The notes beneath the pieces are model-generated. The model saw only the letters and a program-made list of their open reading frames with translations. It did no database searches and was not told the DNA's origin. The position numbers and the translations under genes were made by a program. This document shows, one piece after another, positions 25,984 to 34,207 of a DNA stretch of 60,302 nt (within the stretch, counting starts at the first letter, position 1; each line of letters opens with the position of its first letter). The DNA comes from Pseudomonadota bacterium (GTDB lineage Bacteria; Chloroflexota; UBA6077; JAJPGT01): the NCBI GenBank assembly GCA_021325655.1, contig JAJPGT010000111.1:1-60302 (forward strand), read 5' to 3'.

Positions 25984-26140
25984 CGTCACCGGGCTGTGTT
26001 GGTCTTCAGGCGTTCTTCAGCCATCTCCCTGCTCGCCTTCAGATCCGCTTGGTACGCTCTGAATAGCCCCGGCGAGGGGTAGGGCCGGCCTGGGTGCTGC
26101 CCCAGCCGCGCCCGATCTCTGGACAAGGAGTCCTCTCAGC

Positions 26141-26659
26141 ATGCTTGGTTCCGTTTCTCTGCACCGTGTGGCCCTGGCGGGAGCCACTGCGCTCGCCCTG
26201 AGCGGCGCTCTGCTCGGGGCCGCAGCCGCGCAGCCAGCCACGCCCGCCGCCCAGACCCGCCACCAGCAGATTGTCGCGCGGGCGGCACAGGCGCTCGGCA
26301 TCTCCCCGGACACGCTCCAGCAGGCGCTCAAGACCGCGCGCCAGCAGGTAGCTCCCGCGCCCCACCTGGCCCTGTTTCAGGGGAAGATCGCCACCGCGGC
26401 CAGCGCTCTGCACCTGAGCGTCGCCCAGGTGCACCAGGAGCTCCGCGGCCACTCGCTGGCAGACGTGGCGAAGGCGCATGGCGCCGACCCGGCGGTGGTG
26501 GCCAACGCGCTGAAGGCGACCGCCACGCAGCGGATCGACCAGGCGGTCAGCGTGGGGAAGCTAACGACAGAGCAGGCGGCCAAGCGGAAGGCGGGCCTGG
26601 ACGCCCGCGTCCAGCGCATCCTCACCCGCCAGCACCCGGCTACCAAGCCACACGGCTAA
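26141..26659 (+). CDS. Secreted alpha-helical protein of unknown function
   Basis: This 172-residue protein has a signal peptide (residues about 8-31, LAGATALALSGALLGAAAA then AQP). The mature part is predicted helical and has two related modules: QALGISPDTLQQALKTA and ALHLSVAQVHQELRG, then SLADVAKAHGADPAVVANAL, and a closing VGKLTTEQAAKRKAGLDARV. This layout recurs in small secreted proteins of Actinobacteria and Chloroflexi, whose role I do not know. AAGGAG precedes the ATG, and a perfect 10-bp hairpin follows the stop, so it is probably a single-gene transcript. A TACGCT box lies at 26053-26058. Confidence 0.7.
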   Translation: MLGSVSLHRVALAGATALALSGALLGAAAAQPATPAAQTRHQQIVARAAQALGISPDTLQQALKTARQQVAPAPHLALFQGKIATAASALHLSVAQVHQELRGHSLADVAKAHGADPAVVANALKATATQRIDQAVSVGKLTTEQAAKRKAGLDARVQRILTRQHPATKPHG

Positions 26660-26668
26660 ACGCCGCTC

Positions 26669-26696
26669 GGCCCCCGGGCGGTTGGCCCCGGGGGCC
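26669..26696 (+). terminator. Terminator-like hairpin after the secreted protein gene
   Basis: GGCCCCCGGG (26669-26678) and CCCGGGGGCC (26687-26696) form a perfect 10-bp stem with an eight-base loop, ten bases after the stop. No T-run follows. It also lies beyond the end of the convergent methyltransferase gene and may serve both. Confidence 0.6.
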
Positions 26697-26733
26697 AGCG
26701 TCGGCTCCTACCCCGTGTTACGCGGCGAAGCGA

Positions 26734-27465
26734 TCAGCAGCCCACCTTGCGAACGACGATGAAGTGGGAGATCCCGAAGCAGCGCAGCGGACTCTCCTCC
26801 AGGGCGTGCATCGTGTCGCGGAACAGGCGCCCCAGCCAGCCCCGGCTCGCCCAGTTGTCCAGCCCCGGGAAGATGTGGGTTTTGGCAACGATCGCGACGT
26901 CGAGCCCGTCGAAGAGCTTCAGGATGCGCCGGGCGGTGTAGACCCGGGCGTGGGGGCAGAAGACGTCGCGGATGCGGGCCGGGAAGTAATTGATGAACGG
27001 CAGCAGGCGGAAGAAATAGCGCTTGCCGATGAAGAACCCGTGAGTTTCGAACGGGTAGAGCCGGTTGGGCGCGTAGATGACGATGTGCCCACCGGGCGTC
27101 AGGCAGCGATAGGCCTCCTGGATCGCCATCCGGTCGTCGTTGACGTGCTCGATAACCTCATTCAGGAGGATCACGTCGAAGGAGCTGTCGGGGAAGGGGA
27201 GCTTCTCCGCGGGGGAGACGTACAGGTTCGGGAGCGTCTGGCTGGCCTGCGCGATCTTCTCCTCGTCGATGTCGACGCCATAGACCTCGTCGCTGAACTG
27301 CCGGAGGCGCGCCACGTACATGCCCAGGCCACAGCCGACGTCCAGGATGCGCGCGCCCTCCAGGGAGACGTACTGCCGGATCTGGGCCAGGCGGCGGTCC
27401 TGGCCGCGCCGCCAAACGTAGCTCGGGTGTCCCAGTCGAATGGCCTTGGCCTCGGCGATCGCCAT
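26734..27465 (-). CDS. Class I SAM-dependent methyltransferase
   Basis: This 243-residue protein has SAM motif I ILDVGCGLGMYVARL near residue 39, an acidic end to strand 2 (YGVDIDEEKI), motif II region PFPDSSFDVILLNEVIEHV and the post-II phrase LTPGGHIVIYAPNR, typical of UbiE/Methyltransf_11 proteins. The ATG at 27465 with GAGGTG upstream is chosen; the frame is open for another 220 codons upstream, but that part is low-complexity Arg/Ala sequence and antisense to pyrD. Its target may be a glycan or lipid given the neighbouring locus, but this is a guess. Confidence 0.87.
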   Translation of the reverse strand: MAIAEAKAIRLGHPSYVWRRGQDRRLAQIRQYVSLEGARILDVGCGLGMYVARLRQFSDEVYGVDIDEEKIAQASQTLPNLYVSPAEKLPFPDSSFDVILLNEVIEHVNDDRMAIQEAYRCLTPGGHIVIYAPNRLYPFETHGFFIGKRYFFRLLPFINYFPARIRDVFCPHARVYTARRILKLFDGLDVAIVAKTHIFPGLDNWASRGWLGRLFRDTMHALEESPLRCFGISHFIVVRKVGC

Positions 27466-27533
27466 GCGTGCACCTCGCGTCGCAAGCGTCGATCGGGCCG
27501 CGAACGGCCCCGCGGGGGGTCGAAACCGGGCGC

Positions 27534-27562
27534 ACCATACCAAATGACCCACGGAAGTACAA
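27534..27562 (-). promoter_or_regulatory. Promoter of the methyltransferase gene
   Basis: On the minus strand TTGTAC (27562-27557), a 17-base gap and an extended -10, TGG then TATGGT (27539-27534). The leader of about 62 bases contains a 6-bp hairpin with a TTCG loop at 27495-27510. Confidence 0.45.
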
Positions 27563-27635
27563 GAGGGGTAACGCAAATGACGGTAACCCGAAACGACTTT
27601 GTGGCGACGCTCCTGGCGCCGCCTGCGCGGCCGGA

Positions 27636-28718
27636 TTAGCCGAGGCGTTGCCCCGCCCCGATGACGTCGTCCAGCCGAGACAGGCCGAACCGCTCCAGCC
27701 GCTGCTGGAGACCGGCGAGGATCTGGCCGGGCAGCGCCGGCCCCCGGTAGACAAACCCGGTGTACACCTGCACCAGGCTCGCGCCGGCTAGCAGCTTGCG
27801 CCAGGCGTGCTCCGCGGTGAAGACACCGCCGACGCCGACCAGCGCGAGTCGGCGGCCAGCGCGGGCGAAACAGGCGGCCAGCAGCGCGTCGGACCGGGCC
27901 CGCAGCGGCGCCCCGGATAGCCCACCGGCCTCCCCGGCCAGCGGAGAGCGAACCCCTTCGCGCGCCGTGGTCGTATTCGACACCACCAGCCCGTCCAGCC
28001 CGCGCGCCAGCGCGACGTCCAGGATATCGTCCAGTTCGGCGTCGGTCAGGTCGGGGGCGATCTTCAGCAACAGTGGCAGCGGTTGTCCCCGGCGGCTCCG
28101 CGGCCGCGCCGCGAGCAGCGCGGCGCACAGCTCGTCGAGCTGGCCCCGCTGCTGCAAGGCGCGCAGGCCGGCGGTGTTGGGCGAGGAGATGTTGACCACG
28201 GCGTAGTCGGACAGCGGCCCCAGCGCGGTGAGCCCGAGCGCGTAGTCTTGCGCCGCGCGCTCCAGCGGCGTGGCCCGGTTCTTCCCAACGTTGATCCCGA
28301 TCACCCCGGGCTGGCCGCGCAGGGCTCGCAGCCGTTCGGCCACCGCGCCGATCCCCTCGCTGGGAAAGCCCAGCCGATTGATCAGCGCCTCATCCTCGAG
28401 CAAGCGGAACAGCCGTGGCGCCGGATTCCCCGGCTGCGGCCTGGGAGTTACCGTCCCGACCTCCACGTGCCCGAAGCCGAGCGCGAGCAGCGCTGGGACA
28501 GCGACCGCGTTCTTGTCGAAGCCGGCGGCCAGTCCGAGCGGATTGGCGAAGGGTACTCCGAAGCGCTCCAGGTGTAGCCGAGTATCGCGCACCGGCCGGC
28601 CAGCGAGCAGGCCGGCCGTGGAGCCTAGCAGGGCGAGACAGCGCAGCGCCAGGTTGTGCGCCGTCTCGGGGTCCAGGCGTGCCAGCACCAGGCGAAATAC
28701 CAGCCGGTACAGGTCCAT
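27636..28718 (-). CDS. pyrD: Quinone-dependent dihydroorotate dehydrogenase (class 2)
   Basis: This 360-residue flavoenzyme oxidises dihydroorotate to orotate in pyrimidine synthesis and passes electrons to the membrane quinone pool. The N-terminal helix region (MDLYRLVFRLVLARLDPETAH) is the membrane-association module of class 2 enzymes. FGVPFANPLGLAAGFDKNA binds FMN, VNISSPNTAGLR carries the class 2 catalytic Ser, and LVGVGGVFTAEHAW with LVQVYTGFVYRGP binds the FMN phosphate. No other pyr genes lie nearby. A TAGAAT box nine bases from the ATG suggests a nearly leaderless message, and no Shine-Dalgarno is present. Confidence 0.95.
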   Translation of the reverse strand: MDLYRLVFRLVLARLDPETAHNLALRCLALLGSTAGLLAGRPVRDTRLHLERFGVPFANPLGLAAGFDKNAVAVPALLALGFGHVEVGTVTPRPQPGNPAPRLFRLLEDEALINRLGFPSEGIGAVAERLRALRGQPGVIGINVGKNRATPLERAAQDYALGLTALGPLSDYAVVNISSPNTAGLRALQQRGQLDELCAALLAARPRSRRGQPLPLLLKIAPDLTDAELDDILDVALARGLDGLVVSNTTTAREGVRSPLAGEAGGLSGAPLRARSDALLAACFARAGRRLALVGVGGVFTAEHAWRKLLAGASLVQVYTGFVYRGPALPGQILAGLQQRLERFGLSRLDDVIGAGQRLG

Positions 28719-28727
28719 CGGCCGGGC

Positions 28728-28733
28728 ATTCTA
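28728..28733 (-). promoter_or_regulatory. -10 box of pyrD, near-leaderless
   Basis: On the minus strand TAGAAT ends nine bases before the pyrD ATG, so the message would begin only two or three bases before the start codon. Confidence 0.4.
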
Positions 28734-28946
28734 CGCGGCTCGTGGCGAACGACGCCCCATTTGAACTGCTACGGGGCCTGAACAGCGCGCTGAGGGGAAT
28801 CCGACGGCGCGGCCCATGTGGGGAACCTCCGCCGCCGGCATCGAGCTGGCGGCAAACAACCCCCCGGATCGTCACCGGCTCGAGGCCGGGAGAGGATGGC
28901 CGGGGACTGCTTTCCTCACTCTATCAAGCAGAGTGGCCACTGGTGC

Positions 28947-28975
28947 TTGCCGAAGGACGGCGAGATTGTTAATGT
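28947..28975 (+). promoter_or_regulatory. Candidate promoter of the Nudix gene
   Basis: TTGCCG (28947-28952), 17 bases, TAATGT (28970-28975). The start would fall within three bases of the ATG at 28985, which has no ribosome binding site. The rest of the 266-base gap back to pyrD shows a 6-bp hairpin at 28917-28935 and nothing else recognisable. Confidence 0.33.
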
Positions 28976-28984
28976 TCCGCAACG

Positions 28985-29425
28985 ATGAAGACCGTGCGCG
29001 ACCTGTCCGCTGGTGGGGTGGTCTACCGTCGACGAGATGGCCAGGTGGACGTCGTCCTCGTCGGGCGGCGGCAGCCGCCGCGTTGGAGCCTGCCCAAGGG
29101 GACCCCGCGCCGCTCGGAGAGCCTGGAGGAGGCGGCGCTGCGTGAAGTACGTGAGGAGACGGGCATCGAGGCGCGCCTCGTCGCCCCGCTGCTCGACATC
29201 GAATACTGGTTTACACTTGCTGGTATACGCCACGCGAAAACCGTGCGCTTCTACCTGATGGAGGCGATCGGCGGCGATACGGCACGGCACGATCACGAGT
29301 ACGATCTGTCCGAGTGGTTTCCGCTAGCGGAGGCGAAGCGTATCCTGTCTTACCGGAATGAGCAGAAGGTCCTCGAATGCGCCGAGAGTACACTGGAGCA
29401 GCAGCGCATTGAGCGCGCCGGCTAG
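28985..29425 (+). CDS. Nudix hydrolase
   Basis: This 146-residue protein has a complete Nudix box, G-x5-E-x7-REVREETG, starting in GTPRRSESLEEAALREV, preceded by WSLPKG. The family hydrolyses nucleoside diphosphates linked to another group, such as (d)NTPs, nucleotide sugars, ADP-ribose or Ap4A. The start of the fold, SAGGVVYRRRDGQVDVVLVG, and the later ALREVREETGIEARLVAPL are typical of MutT/Ap4A-type members. It is monocistronic or read together with the response regulator 56 bases downstream. Substrate unknown. Confidence 0.92.
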   Translation: MKTVRDLSAGGVVYRRRDGQVDVVLVGRRQPPRWSLPKGTPRRSESLEEAALREVREETGIEARLVAPLLDIEYWFTLAGIRHAKTVRFYLMEAIGGDTARHDHEYDLSEWFPLAEAKRILSYRNEQKVLECAESTLEQQRIERAG

Positions 29426-29444
29426 GCGCCCGGCGGTGCAGCTC

Positions 29445-29462
29445 GCCTCTTGAGCAAGAGGC
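29445..29462. promoter_or_regulatory. 18-base dyad between the Nudix and response regulator genes
   Basis: GCCTCTTG and CAAGAGGC are perfectly complementary around AG, 20 bases before the regulator's ATG. It could be an operator (perhaps autoregulatory), or a short hairpin ending the Nudix transcript. No T-run follows. Confidence 0.42.
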
Positions 29463-29481
29463 ATTGTCCAGGGGGCAGCAC

Positions 29482-30222
29482 ATGGCAGACAAGCGGCCCA
29501 CCGTCGTAGCGATCGACGACGAGCTCGGGATGCGGCTGCTGATCGCCGCGCACCTGGCCAAAGAAGGGTTCCGGGTTCTTGTGGCGCAGTCGGGCGCAGA
29601 GGGATTGGAGCTGATTGCACGAGAGCAGCCGGACCTCGTCATTACCGACGTCATCATGCCGGACATGGATGGCTTCGAGACGTTGCGCCGGTTGCGCACG
29701 TTCTCCCAGGTCCCAGCCATCCTGCTCACCGGTCGAGATACCTATGCCGATCGCATTCACGGCCTGGACCTGGGCGCCGATGATTACCTCACCAAGCCGT
29801 TCAGCCTCACCGAGCTGTCCGCGCGCATTCGGGCGATTCTCCGCCGGGCACGCCACGAGCCGCTCTACCACGCGCCCCGGTTCGACCTCGGCGAGCTGAG
29901 TGTGGATGCCGAGCAGCGCCGGGTGTGGGTACGTGGCCGGGAGGTGCGCCTCAGTCCGCGCGAGTGGAGTCTGCTGCTGTACCTCTGCCAGCACGCCGGG
30001 CGCCCGGTGCGCTTCGACGAGCTCCTTCCATTGATTGAAGGCCCGGCTGGGACGGGCGGCACCCGGCACCTGCGCGTCTGGATCAGCCGCCTGCGCCACA
30101 AGCTCGGGGATGATCCGGCCGCGCCGCGGCTGATTCGGACCGTCCCTGGCATTGGCTACCAGATCATCGAGGACCCGTTGCAGCCCCAGTCCTCCCACAC
30201 CAGTTCGGCGGAAAGCGCCTGA
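29482..30222 (+). CDS. OmpR/PhoB-family response regulator
   Basis: This 246-residue regulator has a receiver domain (residues about 7-120) with the acidic pair Asp12/Asp13, phospho-acceptor Asp56 in DLVITDVIMPDMDG, Thr83 and Lys105 in DDYLTKPF. A winged-helix DNA-binding domain follows (about 145-238), with VRLSPREWSLLLYLCQHAG and the recognition-helix region LRVWISRLRHKLGDD, ending RTVPGIGYQI. ATG 29482 with AGGGGGC upstream is chosen. No histidine kinase lies in the window, so it is an orphan. Targets are unknown; the dyad just upstream may be one. Confidence 0.93.
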   Translation: MADKRPTVVAIDDELGMRLLIAAHLAKEGFRVLVAQSGAEGLELIAREQPDLVITDVIMPDMDGFETLRRLRTFSQVPAILLTGRDTYADRIHGLDLGADDYLTKPFSLTELSARIRAILRRARHEPLYHAPRFDLGELSVDAEQRRVWVRGREVRLSPREWSLLLYLCQHAGRPVRFDELLPLIEGPAGTGGTRHLRVWISRLRHKLGDDPAAPRLIRTVPGIGYQIIEDPLQPQSSHTSSAESA

Positions 30223-30375
30223 GGCGCCAAGCGCGGCCGGGCTGGCGCGGGGCGTACCTGTAGCATCCCTGCGCTGAGAGCAGGCGAAACGCGCAGGTTC
30301 GCCAGGCAGCCGCCGATCGTCCTCAGCTCGGGCCGTGCGGCCGGCAGCGCGGCCGGTATGGGATGATGTAGCGGC

Positions 30376-31119
30376 ATGACCTGCCTGGTGATCATCCCCA
30401 CCTATAACGAGCGCGAGAACCTGCCGGCAATTGTCCCCCGCATTCTCGAGCAGGGGCCGCAGTTCCAGGTGCTCGTCGTCGACGATAATTCGCCCGACGG
30501 CACCGGGGCGGTCGCCGAGGCGCTGGCGGCGCAGTACCCTGGCCGGGTCCACGTGCTGCACCGCGCCGGCAAGCGCGGGCTGGGAACCGCCTACATCGAG
30601 GGCTTCAAGTGGGCGCTCCAGCGCAGCTACGCCTTCATCTTCGAGATGGATGCCGACTTCTCCCACGATCCCCGCGACCTGCCGCGCCTGCTGGAGGCAG
30701 TGCAGCATGCGGACGTGGCGATCGGCTCCCGCTGGGTAGCGGGCGGCGGCACCCGCAACTGGTCGCTGCTACGGCGGCTCATCAGCCGCGGCGGCTCGCT
30801 GTACACCCAGTTGGTGCTCGGGGTCCCTCTGCGCGACCTGACCGCCGGCTTCAAGGCGTTCCGCCGCGAGGTGCTCGAGCAGCTCGACCTGGACGCTATC
30901 CGCTCGAACGGCTACGCCTTCCAGGTGGAGATGCACTACGCCTGCTACCGTCAGGGGTTTCGGATCGTCGAGGTGCCGATCCTGTTCGAGGATCGCCGCG
31001 TTGGCCAGAGCAAGATGTCGCTCGGAATCGTGCTGGAGGCGATGCTCCGGGTTGCCAAGTGGCGCCTGTTCGGCCCGCCCGGCGGGGCGGGCCGGCGGGG
31101 GTATTCCAGGCTGCTGTAG
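30376..31119 (+). CDS. Polyprenol-phosphate mannosyltransferase-like GT2 (DPM1 type)
   Basis: This 247-residue GT-A enzyme transfers a hexose, typically mannose from GDP-mannose, to a polyprenyl phosphate, making a lipid-linked donor for glycan or protein glycosylation. It has VIIPTYNERENLPAIV, VVDDNSPDGTGAVAEAL, the metal-binding EMDADFSHDP and the family phrases RGGSLYTQLVLG and DLTAGFKAFRREVLEQ, ending in the VPILFEDRRVGQSKMS motif. It lacks the C-terminal membrane segments found in some relatives. No ribosome binding site is obvious. It may feed the polysaccharide locus upstream. Confidence 0.92.
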   Translation: MTCLVIIPTYNERENLPAIVPRILEQGPQFQVLVVDDNSPDGTGAVAEALAAQYPGRVHVLHRAGKRGLGTAYIEGFKWALQRSYAFIFEMDADFSHDPRDLPRLLEAVQHADVAIGSRWVAGGGTRNWSLLRRLISRGGSLYTQLVLGVPLRDLTAGFKAFRREVLEQLDLDAIRSNGYAFQVEMHYACYRQGFRIVEVPILFEDRRVGQSKMSLGIVLEAMLRVAKWRLFGPPGGAGRRGYSRLL

Positions 31120-31152
31120 CCGGCGCGGCGGGTGGAAGGGACGGCCACGGGC

Positions 31153-32505
31153 TCACCGCGCGCGGGAACGCTCCTGAGCCAGACGCTCTCCCAGCGCCTG
31201 CACCTGGCGGCGCGCCTCGGCCTCGTCCACCGTCTTCACCTCCGCGCCGTCGAACAGCACCACGCCCTCCACCATTGTGAAGCAGACGTCGCTCTGGTGC
31301 GCGGCGAAGACGAGCACGCTGGCCGGGTCGGTGGTGGGCGTCAGGTGTGCCCCGGCGAGCGACACCGCGGCCAGGTCGGCGCGCTTGCCCGCCTCCAGTG
31401 AGCCGATCTGGTCGTCCAGACCAAGCGCTCGCGCCCCGCCGAGCGTCGCTAGCGCGAGCGCCTCCGCGGCGTCGAGGGCAGCGAAGTCGCGCGCCTGGGC
31501 GCGGGCGAGCAGGAGCGCGGCGCGCATCTCCTCGCACGGGTCCATGACGTCGTTGCTGGCCATCCCATCGCTCCCCAGGCCGACCGCCACTCCAGCCTGG
31601 CGGAAGGCGCCGAGCGGGGCGATTCCATGGCCGAACTTGGCGTTGGACTTGGGGCAATGGGCCACCGTGGCGCCCCGCCGCGCCAGCAGTGCTACGTCTG
31701 CCTCGTCTACCTGTACCACATGGGCCAGCAGCGGCCGAGCCGCCAGCACGCCCAGGCTGTCCAGATACTGCACAGGCGACAGCCCCGGGGGATTCCAGGT
31801 GGGATCCAGGCGGCGCGCGAACTCCGCCAGCGGGCCGGTGCCCGTGGCCAAAAGCTCCCGCTCCAGCACGGACTCCGCCAGATGCACGCTCAACGGTAGT
31901 CCCTCGCGGAGCGCGAGCTCCACCGTGGCGGCGAACAGCCGCGGGCCGACAGTGAACGGGGCATGCGGGTGGACCCCGGGCCGGACGAGCGGCGAGGCCC
32001 AGCGCTGCAAGCGCTCCAGCCCTTCACGCAGGCGGGCGAGCCCGGCGGCCGCGTCCGCTTCGGCCAGCCCAAACGTCTCCTGGTAGGCGATGCCACGCAG
32101 CCCCGCCGCGGACATCGCCCGGCAGGCGGCTCCGCTGGCGGAGGTGTCGGCGAGCGTGGTGACCCCGGAGCGCACCGCCTCCACTGCGCCCCAGCGCGCC
32201 GAGGCGAGCAGGTCCTCGTCGCGCATCGCCGACAGCCGCAGGCGGGTCAGCTCCCGGATCCAGGGGAGAAACGGCAGGTCGTCCAGCAACCCGCGCAGCG
32301 CGGTGTAATCCAGGTGGCTATGGGCGTTCACGAAGCCGGGCAGCAGGGCGGCATGGCCCAGGTCCAGCAGCGGCTCGGCGGGGAAGCTCGCCCTGACCGC
32401 CGCGTAGGGCCCCACCGCGGCGAGGCGCGGACCCTGGACCACCACCGCGCCATCCGAGATCGGCGGGGCGGTGATCGGTAGCAGCCAGCGGGCGCGGATC
32501 AGCAC
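31153..32505 (-). CDS. Amidohydrolase, deaminase-like (TrzA/SsnA/ATZ group)
   Basis: This 450-residue metal hydrolase is built like S-adenosylhomocysteine, guanine and aminodeoxyfutalosine deaminases: a composite beta domain (residues 1-55), then the metal motif NAHSHLD with His62 and His64, HPHAPFTVG, the metal His in SVHLAES, and the metal Asp in GLGSDGMASNDVMDP. These enzymes deaminate or dechlorinate N-heterocycles. It follows the deacetylase-fold gene by seven bases and forms an operon with it. Lack of mqn genes nearby argues against the futalosine role but does not exclude it. Confidence 0.9.
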   Translation of the reverse strand: MLIRARWLLPITAPPISDGAVVVQGPRLAAVGPYAAVRASFPAEPLLDLGHAALLPGFVNAHSHLDYTALRGLLDDLPFLPWIRELTRLRLSAMRDEDLLASARWGAVEAVRSGVTTLADTSASGAACRAMSAAGLRGIAYQETFGLAEADAAAGLARLREGLERLQRWASPLVRPGVHPHAPFTVGPRLFAATVELALREGLPLSVHLAESVLERELLATGTGPLAEFARRLDPTWNPPGLSPVQYLDSLGVLAARPLLAHVVQVDEADVALLARRGATVAHCPKSNAKFGHGIAPLGAFRQAGVAVGLGSDGMASNDVMDPCEEMRAALLLARAQARDFAALDAAEALALATLGGARALGLDDQIGSLEAGKRADLAAVSLAGAHLTPTTDPASVLVFAAHQSDVCFTMVEGVVLFDGAEVKTVDEAEARRQVQALGERLAQERSRAR

Positions 32506-32512
32506 GGCGTGG

Positions 32513-33358
32513 CTACCGCCCGGCGGCGCCGGCTGAATCTGCCTGGAGCCAGGCGCGCGCCGCCTCGGCGCAGGTCGTCACCCAGACCCCGTCAAGGCTC
32601 GTGATCCGCTCGATCAGCCGGCGGAGGAGCCGGATGCGCGAGGGGTGGCCGATGAGCTGCGGGTGCATGGTGAGCATGAACAGCCCGCCCAGCTCGTGGA
32701 ACCCGAGCAGCTCCTCCTCCCACTGGCGGAACACCAGCTCCGCCGGGATCATCGGCCGGTTCGCCAGGTGCGGGTTGAACAGGAAGAACGGGGCGTCGTC
32801 CAGCAGCCACTGGACCGGCAGCTCCACCACGTCACCCTGGGGATGGCGGTGCAGGTAGGGCCAGGCGTCGTCCATCAGGTTGCTGGAGTAGATCATCCCC
32901 GCGGCTCGCACTAGCTCCAGCGTGATCGGGGTGAGGTCCCAGCCTGGGGAGCGGTAGCCGAGCGGGCGGACGCCCAGCACCTGCTCCAGCGCCTCCAGCC
33001 CGCGCCGAAACGCCTCGCGCTCGCCCTCCGGGTCTGCGGGGACGGCGCGCTCGTGGCAATAGCCGTGGTGGCCGATCTCGTGGCCGGCGTCGCGAATCGC
33101 CCGCGCCTCGTCCGGATACTGCTCGGCGACCCAGCCGGGGATGAAAAACGTCGCCCGGATGCCCTGGGCGGCGAGCAGGTCGAGCAGGCGCGGCACCCCC
33201 ACGCGTGCCCCATACCGGCCCTGCGACAGGATGCCCGGACGCTCGGCAGCGCCCGGGTCGCGCGAGAGCCAGAGCGACTCAGCATCGAAGTCGAACGTCA
33301 GTAGCGCCGCGCAGCGCGCCCCGTTCGGCCAGGCCGGCCGATTGTCCTGAGCTGCCAT
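32513..33358 (-). CDS. Polysaccharide deacetylase-fold hydrolase, PuuE/PgdA/imidase-like
   Basis: This 281-residue NodB-fold protein has the metal motifs TFDFDAESLW (Asp23, Asp25) and HEIGHHGYCHE (His97 or His98, and His102), plus YRSPGWDLTPITLEL. The absence of a signal peptide and the form of these motifs match the group with allantoinase PuuE, Helicobacter PgdA and cyclic imide hydrolases rather than secreted chitin deacetylases. It would open a cyclic ureide or imide, or deacetylate an amide. It is the first gene of the operon with the deaminase-like amidohydrolase, which supports a heterocycle substrate. Confidence 0.86.
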   Translation of the reverse strand: MAAQDNRPAWPNGARCAALLTFDFDAESLWLSRDPGAAERPGILSQGRYGARVGVPRLLDLLAAQGIRATFFIPGWVAEQYPDEARAIRDAGHEIGHHGYCHERAVPADPEGEREAFRRGLEALEQVLGVRPLGYRSPGWDLTPITLELVRAAGMIYSSNLMDDAWPYLHRHPQGDVVELPVQWLLDDAPFFLFNPHLANRPMIPAELVFRQWEEELLGFHELGGLFMLTMHPQLIGHPSRIRLLRRLIERITSLDGVWVTTCAEAARAWLQADSAGAAGR

Positions 33359-33463
33359 TCTGCCACGTTCCCTCGTCCACAGGGCTCCGGCGCTGCACCG
33401 GGCAGAGGTACGCTAGCGGCCGGCCGAGCGCTCGTCAAGGCGAGCGCCACCCAGGATGAGCGC

Positions 33464-33469
33464 TATACT
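33464..33469 (+). promoter_or_regulatory. -10 box of the small-protein/UspA operon
   Basis: TATACT matches consensus in five of six positions and would start transcription near 33476, just before AGGAGG at 33478-33483. It therefore supports the ATG at 33492 over an in-frame ATG at 33456. Confidence 0.4.
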
Positions 33470-33491
33470 GGCGCAGCAGGAGGCCGAAGCC

Positions 33492-33764
33492 ATGCCAGAG
33501 CCACAACCACCAACCCCACCAGGCGCCCCAGAGCCAGAGGCGCGCGAAGAGGCGCGCGAGCGAGGCCGGACCACCACCTACCGGGTGACCGGGCTGGCCG
33601 ATCTGCTGCCGGACTGGCTGCTCCCCCCGGAGGGCAAGCAGCACGTGCGGGCAGCGCGCCGAGAGCTGCTGCTGGCCGTGCGGAGCATGCTCGACGCCTG
33701 CATCGAGCGCAGCGAGCAGGGCATCACGGTCCGGCGCGGCCCGACCAGGATCGAGATCGAGTGA
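33492..33764 (+). CDS. Small protein of unknown function co-transcribed with a universal stress protein
   Basis: This 90-residue protein begins with a Pro/Glu-rich disordered stretch (residues 1-25), then TYRVTGLADLLPDWLLPPEG, then an amphipathic helix VRAARRELLLAVRSMLDACI and an acidic tail. AGGAGG lies eight bases before the ATG. Its stop overlaps the GTG of the next gene, so translation is coupled. I recognise no family; the design resembles a small adaptor or regulator, but this is speculation. Confidence 0.68.
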   Translation: MPEPQPPTPPGAPEPEAREEARERGRTTTYRVTGLADLLPDWLLPPEGKQHVRAARRELLLAVRSMLDACIERSEQGITVRRGPTRIEIE

Positions 33765-34207
33765 GCCCCGCGGCACGCGGGGGGCCGTCGATCTACCGGC
33801 GCATCCTCTGCGCCACCGACGCCTCTCCGGAGACGCGGCGTGCCACCGACCAGGCGCTGGCGCTTGCCGAGCTACTCGGTGCCGAGCTGCTCGCGCTCTA
33901 CGTAGTGGACGTCGACTACCACACTGGCATCCACCTGCGCGCCGAGGTGCTGGAGGAGGAGCAGACCGGCCTAGCCTGTGTGAACGAGGTCGTCGCCGAA
34001 GCGCAGCAGCGCGGCGTGGCCGCGCGCCCGCTCCTGGTGAAGGGCGAGCCTGGCCCGACGATCCTCGACGTCGCGGAGAGCGAGGGCGCGGACCTGGTAG
34101 TACTCGGCCGCCACGGCCAGGGCTTACTGGAGAAGGTGCTGCTCGGGAGCGTCGCCAGCTACGTGGCGGAGCACAGCCGGGTGGCGGTGCTGCTCGTCCC
34201 CGGGTAG
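33761..34207 (+). CDS. Universal stress protein (UspA family)
   Basis: This 148-residue UspA-fold protein starts RRILCATDASPETRRATDQA after a short N-terminal extension and has the ATP-binding motif G-x2-G-x9-G-S in GRHGQGLLEKVLLGSVAS. ATP-binding Usp proteins act as stress-related signalling or chaperone-like factors. It is translationally coupled (GTGA overlap) to the small unknown protein. It lies immediately upstream of the orphan molybdenum hydroxylase subunits but with a 174-base gap, so a functional link is uncertain. Confidence 0.92.
   Translation: MSPAARGGPSIYRRILCATDASPETRRATDQALALAELLGAELLALYVVDVDYHTGIHLRAEVLEEEQTGLACVNEVVAEAQQRGVAARPLLVKGEPGPTILDVAESEGADLVVLGRHGQGLLEKVLLGSVASYVAEHSRVAVLLVPG

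Noticed and set aside
27466..28128. N-terminal extension of the methyltransferase gene of about 221 codons
   Set aside because: It is Arg/Ala-rich, runs through the 3' part of pyrD in another frame and has no family match; the ATG at 27465 has a good ribosome binding site.
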